A stretch of 64,000 bases of DNA, taken from assembly GCF_028554725.1 (NCBI RefSeq), contig NC_071670.1, forward strand, positions 68,051,001 to 68,115,000, read 5' to 3'. The notes under the pieces are model-generated. The model had not been told where the DNA came from, searched no databases, and saw only the letters and a program-made list of their open reading frames with translations. Shown here piece after piece: positions 48,401 through 60,700 of this stretch (the first letter of the stretch is position 1; every line of letters starts with the position of its first letter). A program made the translations under genes and the position numbers. The DNA is from Zeugodacus cucurbitae. Lineage: Eukaryota > Arthropoda > Insecta > Diptera > Tephritidae.

Positions 48401-51400
48401 GTATATTTTTAAGATATTACACTTAACGAAAATGCCAAAAAAAATTGATTATTTGAAAATCATGACTACCTCTAACCCCTTAAAAGCGTGTGGTTCACTT
48501 GTCGTTAGTGACATCCGCGAACTTATAAGTTTAGTAAGTCGGTGTCTGAATAGGTAGGAATTTAACCCACTAAAATACTCTGAACGAAGTTGCGCTTATT
48601 GCATTATCATAAAGACGTTAAATTAACTTAAATTTTAATTATTAGTCTTGGGAAAATATGACAATTAGTAACAATGTACAAAACTCTGCTGGGTATTGGA
48701 CTAAACTATTTTTTCCCGGAAATTTAGTCATAAGTAAAGTGTATTCTTCGATTTTCGAAGTTAGCCTCCAAAATCGAAATATTTGGATTCGAAGTTCAAA
48801 AAAAGAATTTTCTGAAAAAAATCATTATTAATTACCTGATATAGCTATTAAAACTCCAAAATATAAATAAAATTTAATTTTTTTAATTCAATGGTATATA
48901 AAACATTTTCGTCAAGCTTATATGACAGATGTTATAAGGGATCCACAATTTTTCGATATAAAAAATTTTATTTTATTTTTTGAAGATCAAACTTTGACCT
49001 TTCATAGCATCTTTGTATAGTATAGTAGTACTTCTGTGAACTTTTTAGTTTTACTCAAATTGACTCCATAGAAGAAAAAAGTAACGGTCTCAGTATTTCA
49101 CTATGCAGTATCAGTTATCAGCGTTGGACTGTATTGTATGTATCTTTGTAGCACTTCAAACATCGTCCACTTCACTCGACGTTTGAAATTTTGATTTGAT
49201 TTCCTTATTACAAGCGGGAGCAATGTAGACAAGGCTATAGACGACAGAGTTCTCTCAACCGCTCGTTGATAGCAGTGACAACGCGTCGCGTTTAGTATCA
49301 ATATGCTCATTAGCAAGCAGGGTATCAATAGAGGCCCTGAAAAGTGTTTCATTATCGTGCAATTGCGTTTCGATTACAAAAACAAGCTTTGTTTGTTGGT
49401 TGGCTTACCACACGCTTAGCTTAGCAGCTGCTTCATGATCTCAGAGTGGTGATTTCAGACAGCTCCGTCAGCTCACACACGCGCACGCGTCAGTGGAAAA
49501 TAGAGCTGCGTTATTTGTGACGAAGGTGGCGATAAAAGCGTCAATAGCAGTGACACCACCGTCAACGGCAGCGACAACGACAGCGTCAGCGACAGAGGTG
49601 AGCGAAGCGCGGCAAACTATGTGTGTATTACATATATATTGTACTATGTACAAGCTATGTATGTAGTCGCTCAGCAAACGCTACGCTGACGCCAGTAGTA
49701 GCCACACGCGCAGGTCTTTGGACGCTCTGTTTTGCTCTTCGATTCGGCACGTTTGGCGTTGTTGGCACGCTTAACAACGCATCAGTCAACATTAGCGACT
49801 CTAGCTGGTCGCTCTGCCAAACTCGCTGGCTCATACCGTGTTCAACCGTCCGCCGAGTAAAAACAGAAAAAATATTTCTAACGCGAGCAAAACAAAAAAC
49901 ATTTGGTGAATATCCAAAAGCAGCATTATAAAAACATAAATAATAAATATACAATATAGACTGTTAAATATTTGTGCGCTTCATACATTATAAACAATAA
50001 TTAAGTCAGTTAGTGAAACTTGTTTTGGTTTTGGTTTGGTTAAGCCGCATAATAAAAAGAACTCACAACACGCCGTCAAAACACTAAAAAGTACGCTGCA
50101 GCATCGTGTGGCTTTTGTAAACGTGGAGCGCGCTTAAAAGCGGGTAAGCTACAGTACTTGTCACAAACTAGTTGTGACAGTTTCGTCTGCTCATTAACAA
50201 TTTTTATTAAATATCAAACGCGGAGACAAATGTCGCGCCGTACGCGTGTCCCACACAGCCGGTTGGCCAACCGCCCGCCAGCCCTCCCGCCAATCGAGCA
50301 ACTTCATTTGAATGTGTAATTGAATCGTGTCTAGTGAAGTGCATCAAGATTCAGTATCGCTCCGCGTACGACGCGGCAAACATACATACAGCCGTACATA
50401 TGTCATTGTTTCTCTCGTTCTATTGTAATTACAATAAATTTTTTTTCTGTGCTGTGTGGAAAAATTGTTGAGTAATCACAAGTGACACCACCACCACAAG
50501 CAGCAATAAAAGCAACAACAACAAGTTATAGGTGTTTACAACGCGACAACGACGACTTTAGTGCAAACACACAAACAACAACGCTACACACGTGTATTAT
50601 TGTTTTTGTGTTTATTTTTATTATTATTAATAATACATATTTTGTTGTTGTTGTTGACTAGCTGCTAGTTGCGCTGATAGTGGCATTCTAATGCAAAGCG
50701 CACACTATTTTGTTATTATTGTGTCTACGTTAATGTTTTTTTCAACTTCGAAATGCATGTATTTAAATACCGCGTGGCATTTATTGCGTCTGTTTGAAGA
50801 GTGTGTGGAGAAGTTTATTTGTTATTTGCACAAATGCTACGTAGAACTAACTCTCATAAAAGAAATTATTGCAACTACATATATCTAATCAAGGCAGCTA
50901 TGATAATCTATGTATGTAGATAAAGTGTCAGTTCAGTTTTAACAGCGTGGAAAAACATATGATCGACAGTAATTGTCTTCAGTAGCACAACATTAAAAAC
51001 AAATTAAACCAGAAACGTTTAACATTTACAACAAAAACTGCATATTTTGTATGTATACAGTACATATGCCATTGTTGTTAATTTACAACAAAAATTTCAT
51101 TTTATGTATCTGTGCAGTAACAGAATATGTTGCTGTTCATTTGAAACGAAAACAGAATAAGTACCAAAAATTCTGTTTCTGTTACACTTCCATTGGCCTT
51201 GCCAATACGCTTTTATGTATACATATGTACATTGAAAACTCAAAATACATTTTACAACAAAAGCATTTACAACAAAAACGGAATTTTATGTATGTATGCT
51301 GTTAATTTCAATCATGAACAGAATATGGACCAAATTCTGTTTCTATTACAAATCCACTTGCAGTACCAATACACTTGTATACACTATATGTACTTACACA

Positions 51401-54400
51401 TTGACAACTCAAAGCCTGTCTGCGTCCTCAAAACGTGCAACTCACAATTCACCACAATGTGTGGTGAATTTCTTGTAGTAAAAGTGTGGTAGACTTTATA
51501 TATGAAATGTAAACAAACAGCAGCTGATCGATTTTTTATATTTTTGAGCGCTTTTTTTTACCGTTAATTCAACAATTTCGTTTCATTTATGGAAATTGCC
51601 GATAAGTGCTTTCTCCTCATACTCATTAATATGGTATTACTTTTTAACAGGTTGTGACATGTTATACTGCGATTTTTTTGGTATTTAAAGCAAGTTGTAA
51701 TTTTTTATTTAAAATTTTTTTGGTTCTAAAATTTTAAAAGCCTTGTATTTTGAAAAACGTTCACTCTTGAGAAATCAAAAGTAAAAGTTGTTTTATTTTT
51801 AACAACATCTTCTGTTACATCGTATTCTTCTCAACCCTTTCTCAATGTAAACAATATGTTAGTCCACACTTCTGATAATCACTACAAAGGCATTAGTGAC
51901 ACGTTTTTTGATAAGATTCATCAGTATTTACAAAAAGCCATGAAAATTTACTAAAGAATGCATTTTTTTAATATATAGTAGATGTAATTGTTTGTCACTT
52001 GAAAACGTTGGAATTAATAGCGGCTTTTGTCAATTCAAATTACATAAACCTAATATACAAAGTTCACTAATTTGCATTACGAGCGTGTTTATATTAGTAC
52101 TAAATTATTTTTTTTTAGTCACGAACGTGTTCGTAGACACTTTTTATTTATGTGAAAAATGCAACTTATAACATTTTTGTAGAAGAAAGTATTAAATCAA
52201 GAGGAATTTATATTTCTGTTTAGTTATTTTTGATTCTAACTGTTAATTAAATAATTTAATGTGTTGTATTCCATTAAAAATGTAAAAAACAAAAATTCAA
52301 ATTTTTAAAGTGCAAAGTACATACATATGTATGTTTTAGCGTGACTAAATTCAATAACGGAAGTGTTCTTGAAGCGCATTTGCATTTTGTACATCTACAT
52401 ATCTAGAAAAAATGTCATTGTGAAGCGAAAAATTTTGATTGAATTAAAATTGTTTTTTTTTTTTCTAACAAAGTGTTCTATTTATTTTCAACAATAGCTT
52501 CATTAAAATGCATTATATTTAGTGACAAAGACAAACGTACATATTTATGTGTGTGTGTGTAATGTTGAGTTTGCGCTTAAATTATTTGCAAATATTTTCC
52601 ATAAAATATATTTACACACTTATAACTATTTGCGTATTTTGTAGAATTTAGTTTTATGACAACTTCTATATGACAAATCTAAATTTTGTTATTGAAAACA
52701 TTATATACATACATAAATACATATATATATTATTTACCCAGTACGTAGTTATTATTACAGCAATTCCGACTTGTTGTTGTTTATTACCTTGTTTTATTGT
52801 GTCTTCGTGTTTTACACTCTATATGTAAATATGTTCATATGTATGTATGTATTTTCTCATGTGCTCTGCTTGTTGCTATTGTTGTTGTTAAAGAAAATCT
52901 CCATTAGTATGTAAGCATGTTGTTTTCTCCTGATAACAGTAATACATAACTCATTCACGACATTATACAATACCGTAATATACTTGAGTATGCATATTTT
53001 TAAATTTTTTTTCGAAGTCACTTCTTATGCCGTTACAACTTTCAATTCGCCAAGAATTATTATTGTTATTATGTAAATTAGTCTACAGACAGACGTAGTA
53101 TATATATGAAAGCAATAATAAGTATTTTTTTTCGTTTGAAATAATTGCTACCGTTAATAATAATATGTTCGAAAAAACTACCGTTATAATAGTATATTCG
53201 AAAAACTATAATTACAGCACAACTAAGTGACACATTCAAGCAAAATGAGGCTTAAACTGTCTGTAACATTTAACAGCAGCACAAATTGCGCACCGTTAGC
53301 ACTGCAAAAAGTCTGTTAAAAACTGTGTCATTTATTTTAACTGTTATTTAAGTACTTAATAATCGGTAATTAATATATATTTATACATATATACATATGT
53401 TTGTATTATATATTGTCGCAGACAATCAGTCACTTTTTTTTATTACCTGTGTACATATGTATGTATGCACTTGCTCGCCCAATCAAATCTCGCAATTTCG
53501 CCTGTGGCCTTCTAAATTAAATCTTTCCTGTAATCAACACCACCACTTCAAATCCAACAAGCAATTAATTGGAGTACATGCATTTTATTTAGGTATTTCG
53601 TCGCTGTTTGCTGCAGCGCGCTCAAGTTCAAATCGCCAAATGTGCACGTATGCCATTATGGTTGGCAAGTTCACTGCGCTTTATCAACGTTAAATTTATA
53701 AATAACATAATCATATAAATTTGTAAATAATGACTGACTGCCGGACTGTCTTAACAGTTCTGCATTGATGTGTGCGCTGTAAACGGGCCAATTGATACTG
53801 TTAGTGCTAAAGCACATTATTATAAACGCACATTTTGTTGTTTGTTTTTGTTGTAAACGCAAATTTTTTGTTGTAAACAAATTTTTAACATCAACAATTC
53901 TTCTCTCCTGCTTTTATACAGGCTTCCGCTTGGAGTTTTGGCAGCTTAAGTGGCCGTCTAAATTGGAGCTTTTCTGGTGGTGCTAATAGGAATTCATTTC
54001 ACAATCGCAATAAGTCAAGCAGAAAAAGGTAATTGAACCTAAAATATATATAATAACTACAAACATACATACATACATACAAACAAGCTGTTCAACTAGA
54101 TTTGTTTGTGTGTGTGTGTGTATTTTGTTGTTTATTATTATTAATATGTATTGTTTATTGTTCATTGTTATTATTAATATTTGTATATTTATACATATAT
54201 TTATATTAAATAATTTCGCCTTTTCTTTGCAGTTTATCATCGGCACAACAACGTCGCTCGAAGACTCCATGGCATAAGCCACTTACCAATGCCATATTCA
54301 ATACGCATTTTAAGGAAGCCAGTCGCAACGATCAATTCCACGTTGTACACTTGGTGGCCAAGGGTGCGTTCGGTGTGGTCTTCAAAGTAATTAATAAGCG

Positions 54401-56099
54401 CTACGCGCAAGAATTGACACAACAACAACAACAACAATCAGCTGTAACCGCAAGCAGCAACAGCACAACAACACCATCTTTACATCCTGCGCCTATTTAT
54501 GCACTCAAAGTGTTGAAAAAGTCCAAAGTGAGTAGAACGTAGTAGCGAAAAAAGTGTCATTTCATTTAACGCAAATATGTATTTCACAATTGACGCTTTT
54601 GTTTACCGCATGTTATGACTAATTTGCGTTAACTACTCATTTTTGTTGCTGTTATAACTTTATTGTTTTTGTTTTTTTTTTTTGCTTCTTGAAATAATTA
54701 TTAACTCAATGCATTTATGACTCTTACAGATAATCGAAGAGAATAGTGTACAGCAAATAAAAGACGAAGCGGATATACAGAAGTTGTGCGGTCATCATTC
54801 ATTTATTGTGCAACAAGTGGATTCATGGCAGAATCGTCGTAATTTGCATATACGTAAGATGATTTACATGTTACATTATAACGTTTTTATAGAATGCTGA
54901 ACTATGGTGGCGTGTTATGGGTTGTATTCGATCTTCGAAAGTTTTCGAAATTGTAAAAGAATGATTTTTCGTGCGGTCTTTTGATGGCGAATGTAAATAA
55001 CAAATATCACTGTCCCAGGACAGTGGGGTTTAGATTACCGCAACGAACACGGATTTTAGTCATCCAAGGATTGTCGATTCAGCAGTCAACTTCCTTAAAA
55101 GTATTTTGGTAACGCTTTCTGTCGCTACAACAACAACAAATACCATTCGGTCGTTCACACGACAGTCGGGTCTATGTAACCCGAACGGCAGCATTTCTCC
55201 GAATTATTTGTGGCATATTTTATGCAAAAAAACAACAACAAATGTAAACTCGGCAGCATTGTTTTCTGCTGCTAAAGTAACTAAAAACGAACATGATTTA
55301 CTTTTTCGAGAATTTCGAAATTCAGCTAACGATTTCGAAAATGGAATATCGAATGCAACTCATAATAGGAACTTGATATTTCTAAAAGTCGCTTTTGTAC
55401 TGAAGAATTCCTTCTTGTTGATTTTGAATTCAACTAAATAACCTTACATTTCTTTAAAAAAAAATAACAAAATTGAGTTCAGATATAGTGGCAAGAAACA
55501 TTAAGTTCAATATTGCAGACTCCAAATGCGTATTCGTATTAAAATTAAGATTATATTAATCGACTAATTTAAATGATACTCGTTTCGAATTAGCGCATAT
55601 TTTATAATTTTTTTCTAAAAAATGTCTTTTCAGCAAATTAATTTTTATGCACTTCTTAACGGCAGTAAAAGTTTTTAAATTTTTTTATTATTAGAGGCTT
55701 AAATATCTTACTATTCTAACAAAAATATGACTCATGATAACTAATTATCTAACTTATTCACTCATTACAGTTTCGGAATATGTGCCGAATGGTGAACTCT
55801 TCTCAAAATTAACTCACTTCTCATTGGATCTCATACGTGTGTATTTAGCGGAAATCGCACTGGCAATCGGTAAATAAACGCTTTGCATTTTCGTCTACCA
55901 CTTACATTGTCTAATAACCAACTCTTTGACGATACTGTAGACTTTTTGCACAATGCTGGTGTAATATATCGTGATGTTAAACCGGAAAATATACTGCTCA
56001 CCGCCAACTTTCACATAAAAATTACCGATTTCGGACTTAGTAAGTGGCTACGTTTAGGCGCAACAACAAGGACTATGTGCGGCACTTTCCAATATATGG
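42442..56099 (+). CDS. S6KL: S6KL (RSKR-like) serine/threonine kinase, 5' and central exons
   Basis: Six exons: 42442-42720, 53922-54028, 54233-54527, 54730-54853, 55771-55869 and 55941-56099, all GT-AG with matching phases, giving 354 codons plus one base. The N-terminus MGNSVSASR has Gly2 and Ser6, a myristoylation signal that would place the protein at membranes. The kinase domain starts near residue 160. It has the loop VAKGAFGVV (170-178), a Gln/Ser/Thr-rich insert (about 190-215), Lys221 in YALKV, Glu240, a catalytic loop IYRDVKPEN (His of HRD is Tyr) with Asp313, DFG at 331-333, and CGTFQYM at 348-354. The first glycine of the loop is Ala. Drosophila S6KL restrains synaptic growth (known from the family). 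The C-lobe after the activation loop is not in these exons. Exon 1 is assigned by frame, phase and the myristoylation signal. Confidence 0.78.
42721..44583. other. S6KL intron 1, first part
   Basis: AT-rich intronic DNA with ACATATGTATG motifs. The open frame at 43021-43362 starts with TTG and has no domain; it is not called. No other feature. Confidence 0.45.
44848..45036 (-). mobile_element. MITE with pogo-like ends, reverse copy
   Basis: Reverse-oriented relative of the element at 32256: CATAACTCGAACTTCTATA, CTTCCATAACTCAAGCTG, ATGGTGATTCGAATTATGG and GGCAGTTCTGTAT match its inverted motifs in order. Confidence 0.45.
45105..45503. mobile_element. foldback MITE related to the one in nucleoside hydrolase gene C
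   Basis: The left part has CGAAATATTTGGATTCGAA and the right end has ATTTTGGTCCAATACCCAG, matching the elements at 10127 and 48688. The left terminal repeat is eroded. Confidence 0.5.
45608..47762. other. S6KL intron 1, middle part
   Basis: AT-rich intronic sequence with short GT and TTG repeats near 47150-47240. No exon recognised. Confidence 0.4.
47763..48484. mobile_element. element with AAGGGGTTAGGGGTAGTCA terminal inverted repeats
   Basis: The left end TTAAGGGGTTAGGGGTAGTC and the right end GACTACCTCTAACCCCTTAA are clear inverted repeats of about 20 bp. The roughly 720 bp interior has no coding potential. The ends resemble those of the repeat at 20533. Confidence 0.7.
48688..49070 (+). 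mobile_element. foldback MITE relative, right end lost
   Basis: Begins GGGTATTGGACTAAACTATT, then GTCATAAGTAAAGTGTATTC and CGAAATATTTGGATTCGAAG, matching the copy at 10127. The interior (TATGACAGATGTTATAAGG, TTTTTGAAGATCAAAC) matches 45220-45300. The right inverted repeat was not found. Confidence 0.55.
49400..50330. other. GC/CpG-richer island in S6KL intron 1, possible alternative first exon
   Basis: From about 49440 to 50310 the base composition is clearly less AT-rich and CpG-containing words are frequent. Candidate donors are GAGGTGAGCG at about 49599 and GCGGGTAAGC at 50144. This may be an internal promoter and leader exon for an S6KL transcript lacking the myristoylated exon 1, or an unrelated noncoding transcript. 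The open frames 49623-49931 and its reverse have no domain. Confidence 0.3.
50331..53921. other. S6KL intron 1, last part
   Basis: AT-rich intronic sequence with ACAACAACAA and ACATATGTATG repeats. Several 60-100 codon open frames are chance frames. It ends with the acceptor CTTTTATACAG before 53922. Confidence 0.45.
54990..55205 (-). repeat. dispersed repeat fragment in an S6KL intron
   Basis: On the minus strand it reads GACCCGACTGTCGTGTGAAC, then TTGTTGTTGTTGTAGCGACA and GAACACGG/ATCCGTGTTCGTTGCGG. It shares the GACTGTCGTG and TTGTTGTTGTT blocks with 28285-28440. It lies between S6KL exons 4 and 5. Confidence 0.45.
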
Positions 56100-56704
56100 G
56101 TACGATTTGAACCAAATGACAAAAGCAATCCTTCTTAATACATACAATAATTAGAATGTTTCTAACCGTAAAACATAAAAACATATATAGCAGAAGAAGA
56201 AAGGCTACTATTTAAAAACCGTTAAAATCCCTCAAGCGAAACAATTTTAAACCTTTCAAAAAAACCAAATTACAAAAAAAATCGTTTGATGCAAACGCAA
56301 ATGTGTGCAAAAAAATACAACAACAAAGTAAATAGCAAATTGTAAACGCGGCGAACAGCAGCAACAACAAACAAACCGATAACCGTGTCTAAAAGTAGAA
56401 GAGAACATATTGTTTAGGCTGAAAGCACGTATCAATTATTTTAAAACCAAAAACTGTACAAATTTTGAACTACATTAAACGGTTCGTTTAAGTTATTGAA
56501 ATGTTTAGTGAAACAAAAGAACACTAGAAAATCATTAGTTTTGAAATAAGTTAAAGCATGTGTTAAAAAATCAAACTCACATTACAAACTGTCATCGAAT
56601 CGAGTGAAGAGTGTCACATTCTAAAAACACTAAACACCGTTATTAATTGCCTGCGGCCACATTTTATGTTACAACAACAGTAGCACTCCTAATACACCAA
56701 CAAG
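56100..56704. other. spacer between S6KL exon 6 and Atg101
   Basis: A-rich, with no kinase-like coding sequence. The part from about 56330 is probably the Atg101 leader. If S6KL continues beyond this point, Atg101 lies within one of its introns on the same strand. Confidence 0.4.
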
Positions 56705-57361
56705 ATGAACGCTCGCTCGCAGGTCTTTGACCTCACCATCGAGGGCCGTCAAGTGGACGAAGCTGTTGCCAGCATCTTTCACACGGTGCTTTTCCATCGC
56801 TGCCAAGGCAAATATATGTACACGGGCGATGCGCAATATTCCATCGGCACTATTGGCTACACCGATGTGGACTGTGATTTCATTGACTTCACATACGTTT
56901 GCTGCACTTCCGAAGGTCTGCTACGCACCGTCAAACGTGCCGTCAACCTCTTCAGCGAGAAATTGCGTTCGAATGAGAGTTGCGGTTCCGGTCAGATAAG
57001 CTTGGAATTCTTTCAGAAACGCAAATCACGCTGGCTCTTCCAGCAAGAGTGCATACCATGGGAGGTGTGGACAGTACATTTAGATCTCATAAAGTATGAA
57101 AATGAGGACGATCGCCAAATGAGTCGAGAAAACGTCTCTGATCTCTTAACTGAGAAAGTCATCTACATCACTGAGCTAATGAATCGTTCGGATTATGTGC
57201 CGAAGACACCGAGCCAAAGTGAATTGGACTTGATCTTCGACACTTCATATCCCGATGTACAGCCGTACCTTTTTAAGTTTGATTACTCCACAGCTGGCTC
57301 ACACACGCCGTCGGTGACAAATACCGTTAAAAAGATTATTAAGGAGACGTTTACGTTGTGA
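56705..57361 (+). CDS. Atg101: Autophagy-related protein 101
   Basis: A single-exon frame of 218 codons ending in TGA, the same length as human ATG101. It is the HORMA-domain partner of Atg13 in the Atg1/ULK complex that starts autophagosome formation. The blocks CIPWEVWTVHL, YVPKTPSQSELDLIFDT, DVQPYLFKF and the SVTNTVKKIIKETFTL end are characteristic. The WF finger, which recruits downstream factors, is present as Trp110-Leu-Phe112. The ATG at 56705 is preceded by CAACAAG (A at position -3). The stop TGA at 57359-57361 is followed by C, and the same frame then stays open for 123 codons (separate entry). Confidence 0.96.
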   Translation: MNARSQVFDLTIEGRQVDEAVASIFHTVLFHRCQGKYMYTGDAQYSIGTIGYTDVDCDFIDFTYVCCTSEGLLRTVKRAVNLFSEKLRSNESCGSGQISLEFFQKRKSRWLFQQECIPWEVWTVHLDLIKYENEDDRQMSRENVSDLLTEKVIYITELMNRSDYVPKTPSQSELDLIFDTSYPDVQPYLFKFDYSTAGSHTPSVTNTVKKIIKETFTL

Positions 57362-57733
57362 CGTGTAATGCTTGCGAGTGAGCGTAGCCACCGCCAACAG
57401 CAGCAACAGCAACAATCACAGCAACAGCAGCAGCAGCAGCAACATGAAGCGAAACCACAACAGCAAGTAAGCGCCGAATTACAGCCTGTATATGCTAAGG
57501 ACACGATTGTTGTGGCCGGTGGAAAGTACTTTAATAAGGGTACAAGTATTATGATTTCTCAAGTAAGCCGTGTGCACCGTAGCAGCGCGTTGAGTGACGA
57601 CAACGTGGAGTTACAGGCGCTCCAAACCACCTGTATGGGTGAACAGAGCAGCGAGCGCAAATCAATATTGGCTGTTGTGGGTGGCATAATTTTGCTGTTC
57701 TTATGCCAGCATAATCGCCTCGGCTCATTTTAG
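57362..57733 (+). CDS. in-frame extension after the Atg101 stop: readthrough tail or second cistron
   Basis: In the same frame as Atg101, the codons after TGA read CGT GTA ATG and continue without a stop to TAG at 57731-57733. The 123 codons encode polyglutamine tracts (from about the 13th codon), then a mixed region (GGKYFNKGTSIMISQVSRVH), a Ser/Glu-rich linker, and a C-terminal hydrophobic stretch SILAVVGGIILLFLC followed by HNRLGSF. The last part looks like a tail anchor. It could be made by readthrough of the leaky UGA-C stop, giving a membrane-anchored Atg101, or from its own ATG at 57368, only 6 nt after the stop. Chance openness of a CAG-rich 3' UTR is the alternative, but the non-repeat part alone spans about 90 codons. 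Confidence 0.45.
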   Translation, partial: RVMLASERSHRQQQQQQQSQQQQQQQQHEAKPQQQVSAELQPVYAKDTIVVAGGKYFNKGTSIMISQVSRVHRSSALSDDNVELQALQTTCMGEQSSERKSILAVVGGIILLFLCQHNRLGSF

Positions 57734-60700
57734 TTGCACTCAACACTCGACAACTACATATACGCGCTGAATTCTGTAATACAATATACATTTAAATAGT
57801 TAGTTGCTTAACTCAATTTAACCGTTAATTGTTGACGGCTAAATTGACTTGTAGCATGCCTACTAAGTGTGTTCCACCCTACGCTGAAACTGAACACACA
57901 ACTAACAAGCAATGCAAGGGAGCGCTCAGATTGTGTTAAGGCTCTTGCAGACGATCAAATGAACTCATCAAGTTCTTAAGTGTATTGGTGTCGTCGGCTT
58001 TTGTCGGCTACACATATGCTACACAGATTTGTTGTCGGCTGTGCTTGGTGAATATTGAAATTTTAAATTGTTATCATTTTATTGTTTACGCAAATTTATT
58101 TGAAAGTGTCAACTCGTTGCAATATTCACTTTTCACTCGCCAGTTTGACATTTGACATTTTGGCTATCTTCTCAAGCCTTTTAAATTGGTCTCAACTTTT
58201 AATGTGGAATTGTGTCTAAATTCGATATTTATCACAAGTGAAGTGTGCCGCAAAAAGTAACTGTAACTAAAGTTTTGTTGAACAAACAAAAAACTGTGAA
58301 ATTTACGCTCGAGCGCTCCCTTTGGCTGGTTGCTCTGTTCAGTTTCGCGTAGTATTTTGCAAAGACGCTGTATAAAACCCCACAAAATCGATAATTATAA
58401 ATAATATAGCAAATTAGCACCTGCAATGCTTTGACTAAATATGGCAGTTAATATTATGTTGAGTTTCAAATTTATCCATGTAATTTTAAATATAAAAACG
58501 TCGATAATACAATTCAGTAAAGTGTTGCAACAGCTTTGCAAACATTTATTACATATAAATTTTAAATTGAAAAACAAAAAAAATGAACTTTGAAAATTCT
58601 GTTAACCTACCTTAATATTTGGTTCTTAAATGTGACTATTGCGTTCAATATTTGTTTTATACACATTAGTGTCTTGAATTAATTTTTTTTATTTATTTAT
58701 TATTAACCATTTTTTTTTGTGTTTATGCGCTGGTATGCATAATGAATTTAGTCTTATTTTTTTATACGTTATCCATTATTATGTTATTCAAACATTTTTT
58801 ATCTACAATTAAGTTGTATTTTTTAAGTCAGCGTACCTTGCATAGAAAATACATACATACATATATTAACCTGCATTAAGTGGGGGCACTAAATGGAACT
58901 CATAATCTATTAAGTTTTGCTTATATTTTATTTGTTATGATTTTGTGATCTTGTGATGATCTTGATTTTTGCATACGTTCAAGCAGTTAGTACATATGCG
59001 AAGTTTTTACTTTTAAGTGCTATGCCTTAAGCCTCATAATTAACTACCAGCTGTACAGCCCAAGCATACATATATTTGATTTGAACTGCAAATGCAAAGG
59101 CGTTTGATCTGTATTCCTTAAGCACTTTTATATTGTATATCGTTTTGTAAGTTCAAAATGTATTTTTTCTCTAGCAATGCAAGGGCTAATGCACTGCTGT
59201 ACTGTATTTTTTATAATTTGTAAAATGTAACCAACTGAAAATTACCACTGTAAGCACGAACAATTGATGCAAGAAAGGGAAAAAATGTAAAAATGTTTAA
59301 AGTAAATAGCACAATAAATGCTATAGATTGATTATACTGTTGTAGCGAATGAATTATTATCAATTGAACGAACTCACCAAACCACCAACGTACTACCCAT
59401 TATATTATTACTATGTAGTTTACGTTTTTATGAAATAAATTGTAATGAGAAAAGAGGAAAAGAGTTATGAAGTAAGAGCAAGTGCGTGTAATATGCATAA
59501 TAAATATAGTTGTGTACCATTGATGTTGTTCATTGTTGTGTGTTGTGTCTGTGTTGCATTGATGTATAGAAAAGCGTGAAACTGAAGCAACTAAAATGAA
59601 AAAAAAACTAAACAAAACAGAAATGAAAAAGAAAGTAATATAAATACTATTAAATATATGTATGTATGTGTCGATAAAGAGCAACAAGTAATCAATGAAA
59701 TGCAAATACTTTAAAATCTAGCACTATACTTTCTTATTGAAAAACCCTAATCGGATATTTAAAGCGTAATTCAAAAGAAATGCATTGGACATTTCAAAAA
59801 ACAATGAAAAATTGCAAATTTGTTATTGCAGCAGGCTTTTAACTGAGATGCATACAAATTATTTGCCTTTATTGGGTGAAAAAATGAAAAATTTTATTAC
59901 AAAATTAAAAATTTTATTAATTTTTTTTTAATGAAAATGAAAATGCGTCGACAAATGTATAACTTGGAGTGAGTGGGTATGCCTTAAGCGCACTCTTGAT
60001 TTTTAACTGAAAAAAAAAACATAAGGATGCATATAAATGTACATAAAAATATGCGTTTGTATAATTTTTTTTTTTTTTAGAAATCGAATCGATTCAAACC
60101 ATACCCCAACGTCTAGAAATCCTGTATGTAGCAAACTACCTGCTGTTATGCTGTACAAAATAGTTTTTAGTTTTTTGGAGGGAGCGTTTTTTTCCACACA
60201 TTTTGTGTAATGATTTTAAGATGTAATGAGAAATTAAAAAAATAAAAATTTATATTTAAATTTGTATGCATTGGTTAAAATTAAGAACATTATATTTTAA
60301 TGTTTTATGCATTAGCATACATTATAATTAAAAAATTATTTTGAAACAAAAAATTAAAAAAAAAAACATAAAAATTAAAATTTTAATTAATTAAAAGTTA
60401 AAAACTAAATAAATTTTGAACTAAAATTAAATTCAATAAATAAAACACTTGGAACTATGCGATTTTTTTTTAAATACCGTTATAATTTATGTAAATTATG
60501 CATATACTGCAAAGAAAGGCCAACCAGTTTTTTTGCAAAAATTTTCAAATACGGTCCTTAAGCACAAATCCACAGCCACATGTACACCTACACACACACA
60601 TACATATTTACTGTAATATATTTTATACTCACTCAAGTGTTATTAGACAACACTTGAAATTTTACACCTCTGTATATACATATAATTAGGCAATTTTTAG

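Noticed and set aside
55106..55441. 111-codon frame between S6KL exons 4 and 5
   Set aside because: Overlaps a dispersed repeat within the intron; S6KL exon phases join correctly without it.
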